Source of the DNA: Ancylobacter aquaticus | GTDB lineage: Bacteria; Pseudomonadota; Alphaproteobacteria; Rhizobiales; Xanthobacteraceae | Reading direction: 5' to 3' | Assembly (NCBI RefSeq): GCF_004339465.1 | Contig: NZ_SMFY01000001.1 | Location: 682,001 to 746,000, forward strand | Length of the DNA: 64,000 nt | Shown: piece after piece, positions 8,910 to 18,270 of the stretch | How positions within the stretch are numbered: the stretch's first letter is position 1 | How the letters are laid out: each line of letters opens with the position of its first letter | Program-made: the position numbers and the translations under genes | Notes under the pieces: generated by a model | Told to the model about the DNA's origin: nothing | Databases searched by the model: none | What the model saw: only the letters and a program-made list of their open reading frames with translations

Positions 8910-9973
8910 GGCGTCGCCTCCGGAGTTTCGGCGGGCGTCGTGGCCGCCTCCGCCTCGGGGGTGGCGCTCTCGCCCTCTTCCTCGCCATAGCCGACCATGT
9001 GCAGCGGCCGCGCGCGCAAGCCGGCGAGCGTTGCCCAATGCACCAGCGCGTCTTCCTGCCCGTGCGTCACCCACAACTCCTCGCAGCCGGTGGCGCGGAT
9101 GGCGACCTGCAATTCGTCCCAGTCCGCATGGTCGGAAATGATCAGCGGCAGCTCGACGCCGTTCTGCCGGGCGCGGGCGCGGATGCGCATCCAGCCCGAG
9201 GCAAAGGCGGTGACGGGATCGGGAAAGCGCCGCGACCACACATCGGCCAGCGCGCCCGGCGGGCACAGCACCACCGCGCCGGCGCGCTCGGCCGGGGAGG
9301 CGTCGCGGGCCGGGCGGGTGTCGCCGAGGTCGATGCCCTGCGTGCGGTAATAGGCGGTCAGCTTCTCCATGGCACCGTGCAGCAGGATCGGCCGGTCGTG
9401 CCCTGCGGCGCGCAGCAGCGCCATCACCCGCTGCGCCTTGCCCAGCGCATAGGCGCCGACGAGATGCGCCCGCTCGGGAAACAGCGCCAGCGAGGCGGTG
9501 AGCTTGGCGATCTCGTCGGCCGCGGGGGGATGGCGGAACACCGGCAGGCCGAAGGTCGCCTCGGAGATGAAGACGTGGCAGGGCACCGGCTCGAACGGCA
9601 CGGCGGTGGGGTCGGCGCCCGGCTTGTAGTCGCCCGAGGCGACGATGGTGCAGCCGCGCCATTCCAGCGCGATCTGCGCGCTGCCCAGAATATGGCCGGC
9701 GGGATGGAAGGTGACGCCGACGCCGTTCACATCCAGCCGCGCGCCATAATCGGCTGCCTGCACCGTGCCGGCAAAGGCCTCGCCATAGCGAATGGCCATG
9801 ATCTCCAGCGTCTGGCGCGTCGCCATGACCGCGCCGTGGCCGGACCGGGCATGATCCGAATGGCCATGGGTGATCAGCGCCCGCGCCACCGGCCGCGTCG
9901 GGTCGATGAAGAAGTCGCCGGCCGGCGAATAAAGCCCCTGTGGGGTGGTGTGGAGAAGCTCTTCCGGGCGCAT
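8906..9973 (-). CDS. ligase-associated DNA-damage-response exonuclease (MBL fold)
   Basis: A 355-residue metallo-beta-lactamase-fold nuclease related to SNM1/CPSF enzymes. The zinc-binding motif HGHSDHAR is near residue 35, followed by TFHPAGHILGSAQI and SGDYKPGADPT, and SDHADWDEL near residue 295 is the beta-CASP-like motif. The N-terminus (RPEELLHTTPQGLYSPAGDFFIDP) is typical of the ligase-associated exonuclease family. The last 25 residues are Ala/Glu/Thr-rich and probably disordered. It overlaps the ligase start by 4 bases, so the two are one operon and presumably process DNA ends before sealing. Confidence 0.92.
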   Translation of the reverse strand: MRPEELLHTTPQGLYSPAGDFFIDPTRPVARALITHGHSDHARSGHGAVMATRQTLEIMAIRYGEAFAGTVQAADYGARLDVNGVGVTFHPAGHILGSAQIALEWRGCTIVASGDYKPGADPTAVPFEPVPCHVFISEATFGLPVFRHPPAADEIAKLTASLALFPERAHLVGAYALGKAQRVMALLRAAGHDRPILLHGAMEKLTAYYRTQGIDLGDTRPARDASPAERAGAVVLCPPGALADVWSRRFPDPVTAFASGWMRIRARARQNGVELPLIISDHADWDELQVAIRATGCEELWVTHGQEDALVHWATLAGLRARPLHMVGYGEEEGESATPEAEAATTPAETPEATP

Positions 9974-10023
9974 GGTGGAACCTATATAGGGCGCCCTCCA
10001 GCTTTTTCGCGAGACCCCCGCAC

Positions 10024-10950
10024 ATGGCCCCCGGCCGGCTCATTCTTTCCTCCGGCGACCCCACGGTCGATCGCCGGATCGACTGGGCGCGCGCGCTGAT
10101 GGACGAGGGTAAGGCCGCCGACGCGGCCGAGCTTCTCACCGAGGCGGTGGCCCGCGCCGGCCATTACGCGCCGGGCTGGTTCCTGCTCGGCGAGGCCCGT
10201 GAGGCGGCCCGCGATGCGCCCGGCGCCCGCGCCGCCTTCGAGCAGGCGCTCGCTCTCGATCCTGCCGACACGCTGGGTGCCACGCTGCGCCTCGCCCGGC
10301 TGGAGGGCGAGGTGGCGGGCATGAGTCCGGCCTATGTCCGCGCTTTGTTCGATCAATATGCCGACCGTTTCGACGCCGCGCTGGCCCGGCTGGATTATCG
10401 CGGGCCGGAAGTGATCGACGCCGCGCTGGCCGGTGTCTGCGCGCGGCTGGAACGCTCCTTCGCCTTCGCGCACGGGCTGGATCTCGGCTGCGGCACCGGG
10501 CTGGTCGGCACCCGCCTTGTCGACCGCATCGGCACGATGGAGGGCGTCGATCTTTCGCCCAACATGGTGGCGCTGGCCCGGCGGCGGAACATCTATGACA
10601 CGCTGGCGGCCGGCGAGATGGTCGCCTACCTGCGCGAGCGGCAGGCGCGCGAGGTCGATCTGGTCTTTGCCGGCGACGCCTTCTGCTACCTCGACGACCT
10701 CGCCCCCATCCTTGGCGAGAGCCGCCGCGTGCTGGAGCCGGGCGGGCTGCTGGCCTTCACCACCGAAACCCATGACGGCACGGGGGTGCTGCTGCGCGAC
10801 ACGCTGCGCTTCGCCCATGCGCCGGACTATGTGCGGGAGGCCCTGGCCGGAGCGGGGCTGGGCCTGATCGCCTTTACCGATGAATGGGCGCGCAAGGAAC
10901 ACAACCGGCCGGTGCCCGGCCTGGTCGTGGTGGCGCAGCGCGAGGAGTGA
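10024..10950 (+). CDS. TPR-containing SAM-dependent methyltransferase
   Basis: A 308-residue protein starting at the ATG at 10024, 50 bases from the divergent exonuclease start. Residues about 20-95 contain tetratricopeptide-like helices (ALMDEGKAADAAELLTEAV, then GWFLLGEAREAARDAPGARAA). From about residue 105 it is a class I methyltransferase with the SAM-binding motif LDLGCGTGLVG, then the acidic loop MEGVDLSPNMVALAR and VDLVFAGDAFCYLDD. Related proteins occur widely in alphaproteobacteria without a known substrate. It sits between the two halves of the ligase-associated repair module. Confidence 0.85.
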   Translation: MAPGRLILSSGDPTVDRRIDWARALMDEGKAADAAELLTEAVARAGHYAPGWFLLGEAREAARDAPGARAAFEQALALDPADTLGATLRLARLEGEVAGMSPAYVRALFDQYADRFDAALARLDYRGPEVIDAALAGVCARLERSFAFAHGLDLGCGTGLVGTRLVDRIGTMEGVDLSPNMVALARRRNIYDTLAAGEMVAYLRERQAREVDLVFAGDAFCYLDDLAPILGESRRVLEPGGLLAFTTETHDGTGVLLRDTLRFAHAPDYVREALAGAGLGLIAFTDEWARKEHNRPVPGLVVVAQREE

Positions 10951-11002
10951 GCGAGACCGGGCTCCCCCTCGCAATTGCGCGGCGAGGCATTAGCTTGTCG
11001 CC

Positions 11003-13525
11003 GTGATCATTGATGCCGCGCCCGACGACCTTCTGCCCGAGCCGTTCCGACGCTGGTTTGCCGGCAGGGGCTGGGCGCCGCGCGCGCATCAGATGGAATT
11101 GCTGGCCCGGGCGCGCGAAGGCCGGTCCACGCTCCTCATCGCCCCCACCGGCGCGGGCAAGACGCTGGCCGGCTTCCTGCCAAGCCTGGTGGAACTGGCC
11201 GGGCGGCCCGCCCCGCGCAACAGCGCCCGCCCGCCCGGGCTGCACACGCTCTACATCTCGCCGCTGAAGGCGCTCGCCGTCGATGTCGCCCGCAATCTGG
11301 AGCGGCCCGCGCAGGAAATGGGCTTGGCTGTCCGCATCGAGACCCGCACCGGCGACACGCCCGCCTCGCGCCGGCAGCGCCAGCGGCGCGACCCGCCGGA
11401 CATCTTGCTGACCACGCCCGAGCAGATCGCGCTGCTGCTGGCCTCCGGCGACGCCGAGCCGCTCTTCGCCGACCTCAAGCGCATCGTGCTGGATGAATTG
11501 CACGCGCTGGCCGGCTCGAAGCGCGGCGATCTCCTCAGCCTCGGCCTCGCCCGGCTGCGACGCCTCGCGCCCGGCGTGCAGACGGTCGGCCTCTCCGCCA
11601 CCGTGGCCGACCCCGACACGCTGCGCCGCTGGCTGGTGCCGCAGCGCGGGCAAGGGGAGATCGGGGAGCTTGTGGTGGCCGATCCCGGCGCCGCCCCGGA
11701 CCTGTCCATGCTCGACAGCGCCGCCCATGTGCCCTGGGCCGGGCACACGGCGCGCCATTCCCTCAAGGAAATCTACGGCCTGATCGAGCGGCACACGACC
11801 ACGCTGGTGTTCGTCAATACCCGCATGCAGGCGGAGCTGCTGTTCCAGGAGCTGTGGCACATCAACGACGCCAACCTCCCCATCGGGCTGCACCACGGCT
11901 CGCTCGACGTCTCGCAGCGCCGGCGGGTGGAGGCGGCGATGGGCGAGGGGCGGCTGAAGGCGGTGGTGTGCACCTCCTCGCTCGATCTCGGCATCGACTG
12001 GGGCGCGGTGGACCTTGTGGTCAATGTCGGCGCGCCCAAGGGCTCCTCGCGCCTTATGCAGCGGATCGGCCGGGCCAATCACCGGCTGGACGAGCCCTCC
12101 CGCGCCGTGCTGGTGCCAGCCAACCGCTTCGAGGTGCTGGAATGCCGGGCCGCGCTGGAGGCGGTGCGGGCGGGGGCGCAGGATGGCGCGGTGATCCGCA
12201 CCGGCGCGCTCGACGTGCTGGCACAGCACGTGCTCGGCATGGCCTGTGCCACGCCGTTCGACGCTGACGAGCTTTTTGCGGAAGTCGTTTCCGCCGAGCC
12301 CTATGCGGGCCTTGCCCGCGCGGATTTCGACGATTTGGTCCAGTTCGTCGCCACCGGCGGCTATGCGCTGCGCGCCTATGAGCGCTTCGCCCGCATCCGG
12401 CAGATGAAGGACGGGCGCTGGCGCGTTGCGAACCCGATGATGGCGCAGCAATACCGGCTCAATGTCGGCACCATCGTCGAATCCACCATGTTGAAAGTGC
12501 GCCTTGCCGGTGCCAAGGCGCGCTTTGGCGGGCGGGTGCTGGGCGAGGTGGAGGAATATTTCGTCGAGACGATGAGCCCGGGCGACACCTTCGTCTTCGC
12601 CGGCGAGGTGCTGGAATATCTCACCATTGCCGAGAACGAGGTCCGCGTCGCCCGCAGCCATGCCAAGGAGCCGCGCGTTCCCTCCTATGCCGGCGGCAAG
12701 TTTCCGCTTTCCACCTTCCTGGCCGCGCGGGTGCGGGCGCTGCTCTCCGAGCCGGAACGCTGGTCGAGCCTGCCCGGGCAGGTGCGCGACTGGCTGCAAC
12801 TGCAGAAGCTGCGCTCGCGCCTGCCGGGACAGGAGGACCTGCTGGTCGAGACCTTTCCGCGCGGCGGGCGCTATCACCTCGTCGCCTACCCCTTTGAGGG
12901 CCGGCTCGCCCACCAGACGCTGGGCATGCTGCTGACCCGAAGGCTGGACCGCGCCGGGCTGCATCCGCTGGGTTTCATGGCCAACGACTATGCGCTGGTG
13001 ATCTATGGCGTCTCCGACATGTCGCTGGCGATCGCGCAGGGGCGGCTCTCGCTCGACGCTCTGTTCGACGCCGACATGCTCGGCGACGATCTGGAGGAAT
13101 GGCTGGCGGAATCCGCGCTGATGAAGCGCACCTTCCGGCAATGCGCCGTTATCGCCGGGCTGATCGAGCGGCGCTTCCCCGGCAAGGAGAAGAATTCCCG
13201 CCAGGTGACGATGTCCACCGACCTCGTCTATGACGTGCTGCGCCGGCATGAGCCGGGCCATGTGCTGCTGCGCGCGGCGCGGGCGGATGCGGCGACGGGG
13301 CTCTTGGACATTCGCCGGCTCTCGGACATGCTCACGCGGATACGGGGCCGAATCGACCATCTCGCCTTGCCGCGTGTCTCGCCGCTGGCGGTGCCCGTGA
13401 TGCTGGAGATCGGCCGCGAAATGGTCGCGGGCGGGGCCTCCGACGCGCTGCTGGCCGAGGCCGAGGACGAACTGATCAGGGAGGCGATGCGTGCCGGCGA
13501 CGATGACAGCGACCCTGGCCGATGA
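11003..13525 (+). CDS. ligase-associated DEXH-box helicase (Lhr family)
   Basis: An 840-residue superfamily 2 helicase starting at a GTG at 11003. Walker A is APTGAGKTLAG near residue 50. The Walker B equivalent is VLDELHALAG near 167, followed by the motif III-like GLSATVADP. The second RecA domain carries TLVFVNTRMQAE, HHGSLDVSQRR and QRIGRANHR. The remaining ~450 residues are the Lhr-specific winged-helix, beta-barrel and helical region. It is shorter than full Lhr (about 1500 residues), as expected for the ligase-associated subfamily. It overlaps pdeM by 35 bases. Confidence 0.93.
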   Translation: MIIDAAPDDLLPEPFRRWFAGRGWAPRAHQMELLARAREGRSTLLIAPTGAGKTLAGFLPSLVELAGRPAPRNSARPPGLHTLYISPLKALAVDVARNLERPAQEMGLAVRIETRTGDTPASRRQRQRRDPPDILLTTPEQIALLLASGDAEPLFADLKRIVLDELHALAGSKRGDLLSLGLARLRRLAPGVQTVGLSATVADPDTLRRWLVPQRGQGEIGELVVADPGAAPDLSMLDSAAHVPWAGHTARHSLKEIYGLIERHTTTLVFVNTRMQAELLFQELWHINDANLPIGLHHGSLDVSQRRRVEAAMGEGRLKAVVCTSSLDLGIDWGAVDLVVNVGAPKGSSRLMQRIGRANHRLDEPSRAVLVPANRFEVLECRAALEAVRAGAQDGAVIRTGALDVLAQHVLGMACATPFDADELFAEVVSAEPYAGLARADFDDLVQFVATGGYALRAYERFARIRQMKDGRWRVANPMMAQQYRLNVGTIVESTMLKVRLAGAKARFGGRVLGEVEEYFVETMSPGDTFVFAGEVLEYLTIAENEVRVARSHAKEPRVPSYAGGKFPLSTFLAARVRALLSEPERWSSLPGQVRDWLQLQKLRSRLPGQEDLLVETFPRGGRYHLVAYPFEGRLAHQTLGMLLTRRLDRAGLHPLGFMANDYALVIYGVSDMSLAIAQGRLSLDALFDADMLGDDLEEWLAESALMKRTFRQCAVIAGLIERRFPGKEKNSRQVTMSTDLVYDVLRRHEPGHVLLRAARADAATGLLDIRRLSDMLTRIRGRIDHLALPRVSPLAVPVMLEIGREMVAGGASDALLAEAEDELIREAMRAGDDDSDPGR

Positions 13526-14225
13526 ACGCACGGGCGAGAGCGAGATCGAGCTGGCCGGCGCGCGGCTGGTGCTCGATCCCGCTGGCGCGCTCTGGTGGCC
13601 GGCCGAGCGGGCGCTGATCGTCGCCGACCTGCATCTGGAAAAAGGCTCCTCTTTCGCCGCGCGCGGCGTGCCGCTGCCCCCCTACGACACCCGCGCCACC
13701 CTTTCGCTGCTGGCGCACCTCGTCGCGCGGTGGAACCCGCGTACGCTGATCGCGCTGGGCGATAGCTTCCATGATCGCGGTGGCGCCGCCCGGCTCGGCG
13801 AGGAGGAGCGCGTGAGCCTCGCGGCGCTGGCGCAGGGGCGCGACATGGTCTGGATCGCCGGCAATCACGATCCCGAGCCGATGCCGGGTATCGGCGGCCG
13901 GCATGCAGGCGAACTGACGCTCGGCCCGCTGACGCTGCGCCACGAGCCGGCGGAGGGCCGTGTACGGGAGAGCGGTGCGGGCGAAATCGCCGGGCATTTC
14001 CATCCGGTGGCGCGGGTGGTGGTGCGCGGGCGCAGCCTGCGCCGACGCTGCTTCGCCACCGATGGCCGGCGCCTCGTCATGCCGGCGCTCGGCGCCTATG
14101 CGGGGGGGCTGAACATTCGCCATGCCGCGCTGGCGGGCCTGTTCGGCGGCGCTTTCGACGCGCATCTGGTGGGGGCGGCGCGCACCTACCGCATCGCCCA
14201 CCACGCCTGCCTGCCGGACCGCTGA
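13491..14225 (+). CDS. pdeM: ligase-associated metallophosphoesterase PdeM
   Basis: A 244-residue calcineurin-like phosphoesterase. Metal-binding motifs are in order: VADLHLEKG, LGDSFHDRG, GNHDPEP and HFHPVARV. This is the fourth member of the ligase/exonuclease/helicase/PdeM set. The start used is the GTG at 13491; an ATG at 13503 (MTATLADERT) is equally possible. Either start lies within the helicase gene, so translation is coupled. Whether it acts as an endonuclease on damaged DNA is family knowledge, not visible here. Confidence 0.92.
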   Translation: MPATMTATLADERTGESEIELAGARLVLDPAGALWWPAERALIVADLHLEKGSSFAARGVPLPPYDTRATLSLLAHLVARWNPRTLIALGDSFHDRGGAARLGEEERVSLAALAQGRDMVWIAGNHDPEPMPGIGGRHAGELTLGPLTLRHEPAEGRVRESGAGEIAGHFHPVARVVVRGRSLRRRCFATDGRRLVMPALGAYAGGLNIRHAALAGLFGGAFDAHLVGAARTYRIAHHACLPDR

Positions 14226-14234
14226 CCGGGTCGC

Positions 14235-14305
14235 GCTCTAAACTCTATGATAGAGAACGCGTTATCCGATCAACTTGCGTTGCAAGCTGACCGGCGCGTG
14301 CTCTA
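14235..14305. repeat. palindromic intergenic element ending in CTCTAG (family F)
   Basis: Between the convergent pdeM and coiled-coil genes. It contains CTCTAT-G-ATAGAG at 14243-14255 and TCAACTTGC / GCAAGCTGA (one mismatch) at 14270-14290. Its right end TGCTCTAG supplies the TAG stop of the minus-strand gene, as family A repeats do. The interior sequence differs from family A. Confidence 0.6.
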
Positions 14306-16654
14306 GCGCGAGAAGAACAGGCTGGACGGGGCGGCCGGGGCGCGCGGGGCGCCGTTGCCGATTGAGCCGGTGATGTCCTCGGGCCCCGGCACGGTGGCGG
14401 GGCCGGCGGCGCTCAGCTGCTCCTGCCGGAACTGCGCCAGCAGATGCCAGGAACCATAGGCGAGCGCCGATCCGCACAGGGCGATGACCAGCGTGGCGCG
14501 GATGCGCGCCAGCCAGCGGCCCGGCGGCGGCGCCGCGCGGGTGCCGATATGGCTGCGCAGCTCCACCGGCGCGCCCGGCGGGGGCCGATTAGCGGCGGGT
14601 CTTAGGGCAGAATTGGCAGCGGGGCTCGCGGCGCGGCGGGCCTGGGCGATGAAGGCGGCCCGGCTCGGGGCACTGTCGCCGGGTGCCGCGTCTGCTGCCG
14701 GGGGAGCGCCCTCGGCCTCGGAAACCGGGCGCGAGGGCGTATCGACCGGCGCGCGGCGGGGCGCTGCGGAGGTACGGCTGAGCGCTTCCAGCGCGGCGCG
14801 CATGAGCTGCGGCTCGAAGGCTTTCGGGATCGAGGCAGGCGCGGGCGTGAACGCGGGCTCGGTGATCGCGCTCGCCTTCACCTGGGGTGGCACGGCGGCG
14901 AGGCTGGCCAGTTCGGCTGCGACCGCCGCCTCGGCGGCGGCGGCGGAGAAAGATGCGCGCTCCGTCGGCTTCTCCGCGGCCAGCCGGCCCTCCAGCGCGG
15001 CGATTTCCCGCCGGATAAGGGCGGCGACGCCTTCCGGGTCGCTGCCGGAACCGGACGGCGGGCGAGGACGGGGGGCCGCCAGCAAGCTTGCCCGCGTCTC
15101 TTCCATCTGGATGAACAGGTCGTTGACCGCCCGTTCGATGCCGGCAAGCTGGCTGGAGAGCTGCCCCGGAATCTCCGTGCCGGTAATCGCGGTACCGCCA
15201 ACGCCCGTACCGTCGAGCGCTTTGCCGACCCGCTGCGAGAGGTCCGCGATCTGTCGGCCGAGCGCCTCGAAACGGGCGCCGTCGTCGGCCCGCTCCAGCG
15301 GCCGCTCGATCCGCTCTATACGGTCGGACAGACCCTTGATCAGCGTCTCCATGCCGGCGGGCAACTCGCGGCGCGCGCTGGCGAGGTCGGTCTGGATGGC
15401 GTCGAGGCGCCCCAGCAGGTCGTCGAGCGGGAGTGGGGAGGGCGTGCCGATCCGCTCGGACAACGTCTCGATGCGCTGCTCCAACGAGCCGAACGCAGTG
15501 CGGACGGCCTCGTCCTCGCTGGCCGCCATCTCCGCCACGCGGCTGGCGAGAAGCGACACCTGCTCGGCTAGCAGCCGCACCGAATCCGACGACAGGGCGC
15601 GCGCCAGAAGCTCGCGGATCTCGCTGATCTGCGCCTGCAGGCGGGCCACCGTGGCGCCGTCGACCACCTTGGCGTTGACGATGTCGATCTTGCGTTCCAG
15701 GGCGCCGATGCGGCCGAGCAGCAGGTCCGGCGGTTCGGGCAGACGGAGCCCGCCGATCATCTCGCGCAGCGCCGCCAGCGTGGCGCGCAGCCCCTCGTCG
15801 CGCGTTTCGGAGCGCTCGACCCGTTCGACCAACTGCTGCACGACGCGCTGGAGTTCGTCGACCGAGCGGCGCGGCGCCAGGGTGCCCACCGCTTGCCGCA
15901 GGCCGGACAATTCGTTCTGGAGAGCGGTAAGCGCTTCCTGCGCCAGCGGCGCGGCGGGACGTGCCGGCACTTCAGGCAATGGTGCTTCAGGCGAGGGAGT
16001 TTCAGGCGCGATCGATTCGAGGGCCGACGCCGCGGGCGGAAGGGCTTCCGGCGAGTTCTCGACACGACGACGTCGGCCGTCACGGTCGAGCTCGCTCTGG
16101 CGGGCGGCGATCTCGGCCACCGCAGCCTCGATGGCAGCCGGGCTCGGGGCGGCCTCCGGCGTCACCGTGCGCCGACGGGTGAGTTGCAGGGCCTCCAGCC
16201 GCTGGTCGATCTCGCGCATGGCGGCGGCGAGCCGCTCATCGGCATAGGTCGAGCCGGTGGAGGAAGGCGCGCGGGGGCTTTCCGGCGCGGCGACACGGGC
16301 CGGGGCCACCATCGCGGAAACGTCTGCCGGGGGCGAAGAGGCGGGGTGCTCGGCCGGCGCGGCAAGGTCGGTCGCGGTGGCAAGGTCGGCCCGGCCGATC
16401 TGGCCGGCAAGTTCCTCGATGCGGCGCCGCAACTCGGCGAGGTTGTTCAACCCGTCAATGCCGGCCGGCGGCGTGCCGGCGGCGGTGGTGCCCATGAGCT
16501 GTCCGCGCAGCCATTGGTCGAGCGGAAGGCCAGCCCGCCGGGCCGCCTCGCTCATGGCGCGCCACGCCTCGGGAGCGATCTGTCCGGTCGTCGAAGGGGC
16601 CTCTTGCCTCACCTTGGTCTCCGTCGCTCCGGCACGAATGGCGGCATGAATCAC
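14303..16654 (-). CDS. large coiled-coil protein with one C-terminal membrane helix
   Basis: A 783-residue protein that I do not recognise as a named gene. Near the N-terminus, PEAWRAMSEAARRAGLPLDQWLRG resembles the short helical motif at the start of PodJ-like and other polar coiled-coil proteins of alphaproteobacteria. Residues about 60-520 are rich in Glu, Arg, Leu and Ala heptads (LRRRIEELAGQIGRADLATA, LSERIGTPSPLPLDDLLGRL), predicting long coiled coils broken by Pro/Ala-rich linkers. A single membrane helix, RATLVIALCGSALAYGSWHLL, lies near residue 730 and a short tail follows. A structural or polarity role is plausible but inferred. The stop is inside a repeat. Confidence 0.8.
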   Translation of the reverse strand: MIHAAIRAGATETKVRQEAPSTTGQIAPEAWRAMSEAARRAGLPLDQWLRGQLMGTTAAGTPPAGIDGLNNLAELRRRIEELAGQIGRADLATATDLAAPAEHPASSPPADVSAMVAPARVAAPESPRAPSSTGSTYADERLAAAMREIDQRLEALQLTRRRTVTPEAAPSPAAIEAAVAEIAARQSELDRDGRRRRVENSPEALPPAASALESIAPETPSPEAPLPEVPARPAAPLAQEALTALQNELSGLRQAVGTLAPRRSVDELQRVVQQLVERVERSETRDEGLRATLAALREMIGGLRLPEPPDLLLGRIGALERKIDIVNAKVVDGATVARLQAQISEIRELLARALSSDSVRLLAEQVSLLASRVAEMAASEDEAVRTAFGSLEQRIETLSERIGTPSPLPLDDLLGRLDAIQTDLASARRELPAGMETLIKGLSDRIERIERPLERADDGARFEALGRQIADLSQRVGKALDGTGVGGTAITGTEIPGQLSSQLAGIERAVNDLFIQMEETRASLLAAPRPRPPSGSGSDPEGVAALIRREIAALEGRLAAEKPTERASFSAAAAEAAVAAELASLAAVPPQVKASAITEPAFTPAPASIPKAFEPQLMRAALEALSRTSAAPRRAPVDTPSRPVSEAEGAPPAADAAPGDSAPSRAAFIAQARRAASPAANSALRPAANRPPPGAPVELRSHIGTRAAPPPGRWLARIRATLVIALCGSALAYGSWHLLAQFRQEQLSAAGPATVPGPEDITGSIGNGAPRAPAAPSSLFFSR

Positions 16655-17043
16655 CGCGGCGACCGCAGGAGGCTGCCGACTGCAACTGTTACGAATCTTG
16701 GTAAAGGGCGCGTTAACGCGTGCCAGAGTCGCTGGCGTCCGCCGAGGTGGCGGCAGGTGCCGCGAGCGCCGGTCTGGCGGGAATCAAGGTACCAGGCGAG
16801 GAGTTCCGCGGCCTCGTGGCACGGGCCGGACGCTTGATGAAACCGGCCGGGCGGCACTTAGCGGAGGGGGTGAGGTCGACTGACGAAATTGAAAAAATGC
16901 AACATAATCAATTAGATGACTTTTCATTTAACAGTAAGTTTCCCTAACGTCGGGTGTGACTTTCTCCCCTAGCGGCAACCTCTCTGCGACAGTGGGGCAA
17001 CATCGCTGTCGCGTTACCCGCCGTTTTCCCCGGAGCTGCCCAG
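16655..17043. promoter_or_regulatory. 389-base divergent intergenic region with AT-rich core
   Basis: No gene is visible. Bases about 16884-16947 are strikingly AT-rich for this genome (GAAATTGAAAAAATGC, then ATTAGATGACTTTTC) and end 96 bases before the MerR-family start. This probably holds the MerR promoter. No clear MerR operator palindrome was found by eye. Confidence 0.4.
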
Positions 17044-17475
17044 ATGGATTTCACTTCCTACGAGGCCGAACGCACCCCCGACATCGCCCTTGCCGCCTCC
17101 GGCGAGAGCGCTTTTTTTACCATTGGCGATCTCGCCCGCGAATTCGGCGTGACGCTGCGCGCCCTGCGCTTCTATGAGGACAAGGGCCTGCTCGCCCCAC
17201 GTCGCGAAGGCCTGACGCGCCTCTACAGCGCGGCCGAGCGCTCGCGCCTCGCGATCATCCTCAAGGGCAAGAAGCTCGGCTTCACCCTGGCGGAGATCAA
17301 GGCCATGGTGGCCTTGCGCGAAGGCAGCGCGGTGCCGGCCGGCGGGCTCGCCCTCACCGCCGAGAAATGCGGCGAGCAGCTCGCTTTGCTGGAGCAGCAG
17401 AAAGTCGAGATCGAGGACGCGATTGGCGAACTGCGCCAGATGGTCGCCGCGTTCTCGTCCCGCAGCGCCGCCTGA
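17044..17475 (+). CDS. MerR family transcriptional regulator
   Basis: A 143-residue regulator. Residues 20-90 are the MerR winged helix-turn-helix: FTIGDLAREFGVTLRALRFYEDKGLL, then RREGLTRLYSAAERSRL. A dimerisation helix follows (LALLEQQKVEIEDAIGELRQM). There are no cysteines arranged for metal sensing, so a metal-responsive role is unlikely. Residues 1-19 are an extra N-terminal stretch. The gene is monocistronic with a strong terminator. The target is unknown. Confidence 0.9.
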   Translation: MDFTSYEAERTPDIALAASGESAFFTIGDLAREFGVTLRALRFYEDKGLLAPRREGLTRLYSAAERSRLAIILKGKKLGFTLAEIKAMVALREGSAVPAGGLALTAEKCGEQLALLEQQKVEIEDAIGELRQMVAAFSSRSAA

Positions 17476-17504
17476 ACGCTTCCCCTGCGATCGACGACAC
17501 AGCG

Positions 17505-17534
17505 ACGGCGCCCTCGTGGGCGCCGTTTGCTTTT
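17505..17534 (+). terminator. intrinsic terminator after the MerR gene
   Basis: A 9-bp stem (ACGGCGCCC / GGGCGCCGT) with a TCGT loop starts 30 bases after the stop and is followed by TTGCTTTT. Confidence 0.8.
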
Positions 17535-17627
17535 GCGTGGGCATGCGCGAACGGTGCCCCACAGCGCGCGAAAATGCTTTAGCGTGGGCGGCAAGGTCCA
17601 GATCAACCCGTTCTGCCGAGTGCCCCC

Positions 17628-18242
17628 ATGTCCCGTTCGATCGACTATTACTTCTCCGTCATCAGTCCCTGGGCCTTCATCGGGCATGAGATGTTTCTCG
17701 ATTTGGCGCGCCGCAACGCAGTGCGGGTGAATTTTCGCCCGGTGCAGCTGGGCGATCTCTTCGCCGAGACCGGGGGACTGCCGCTCTCCAAGCGCCATCC
17801 GGCCCGGCAGCGTTATCGGCTGCTGGAGCTCAAGCGCTGGCGCGAGACGCGGGGCATCGAGCTCAACATCAAGCCGGCCCATTGGCCGTTCGACCCCAAG
17901 CCGGCCGACCGGCTGGTCATCGCCACGCAGATCGCCGGCCATGATGTGGGCCCGCTGGTCCAGCGGATGATGTCCGGTGTCTGGCAGCGCGAGGAAAACC
18001 TCGCCGACCCGGCGACGCTCGCCGCCGTGCTGGCGGAGCTTGGCCTGCCGGCCGAACTGCTCGACGCGGGCGCGCAGGACCGGACGGCGACGATCTATCA
18101 GGCCAATCACGACGCCGCCATCGAGGCCGATGTGTTCGGATCGCCCGCCTATGTGCTCGACGGCGAGGTGTTCTGGGGTCAGGATCGGATCGAACTGCTC
18201 GACGGTGCGTTGTCGAGCGGACGGGCGCCGTTCACGCCGTAG
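17628..18242 (+). CDS. 2-hydroxychromene-2-carboxylate isomerase family (DsbA fold)
   Basis: A 204-residue glutathione-dependent isomerase-like protein of the thioredoxin/DsbA fold. The start SIDYYFSVISPWAFIGHEMF is the family's active-site segment, with Ser in place of the DsbA cysteine pair. The C-terminal region EADVFGSPAYVLDGEVFWGQDRIELL is also characteristic. Named members isomerise hydroxychromene carboxylate in naphthalene breakdown. No aromatic-degradation genes are nearby, so the real substrate is open. Confidence 0.88.
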   Translation: MSRSIDYYFSVISPWAFIGHEMFLDLARRNAVRVNFRPVQLGDLFAETGGLPLSKRHPARQRYRLLELKRWRETRGIELNIKPAHWPFDPKPADRLVIATQIAGHDVGPLVQRMMSGVWQREENLADPATLAAVLAELGLPAELLDAGAQDRTATIYQANHDAAIEADVFGSPAYVLDGEVFWGQDRIELLDGALSSGRAPFTP

Positions 18243-18270
18243 ACGCGCCGGCGCCGCAGGAGGGTTCGCG

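Noticed and set aside
8910-10139. Upstream extension of the ligase frame across the exonuclease gene
   Set aside because: The region is fully accounted for by the exonuclease in another frame; the ligase start is the overlapping GTG at 8909.
10874-13531. 885-codon open frame antisense to the Lhr-like helicase
   Set aside because: It exactly shadows a clear helicase gene, has Arg/Gly/His-rich composition and no family motif.
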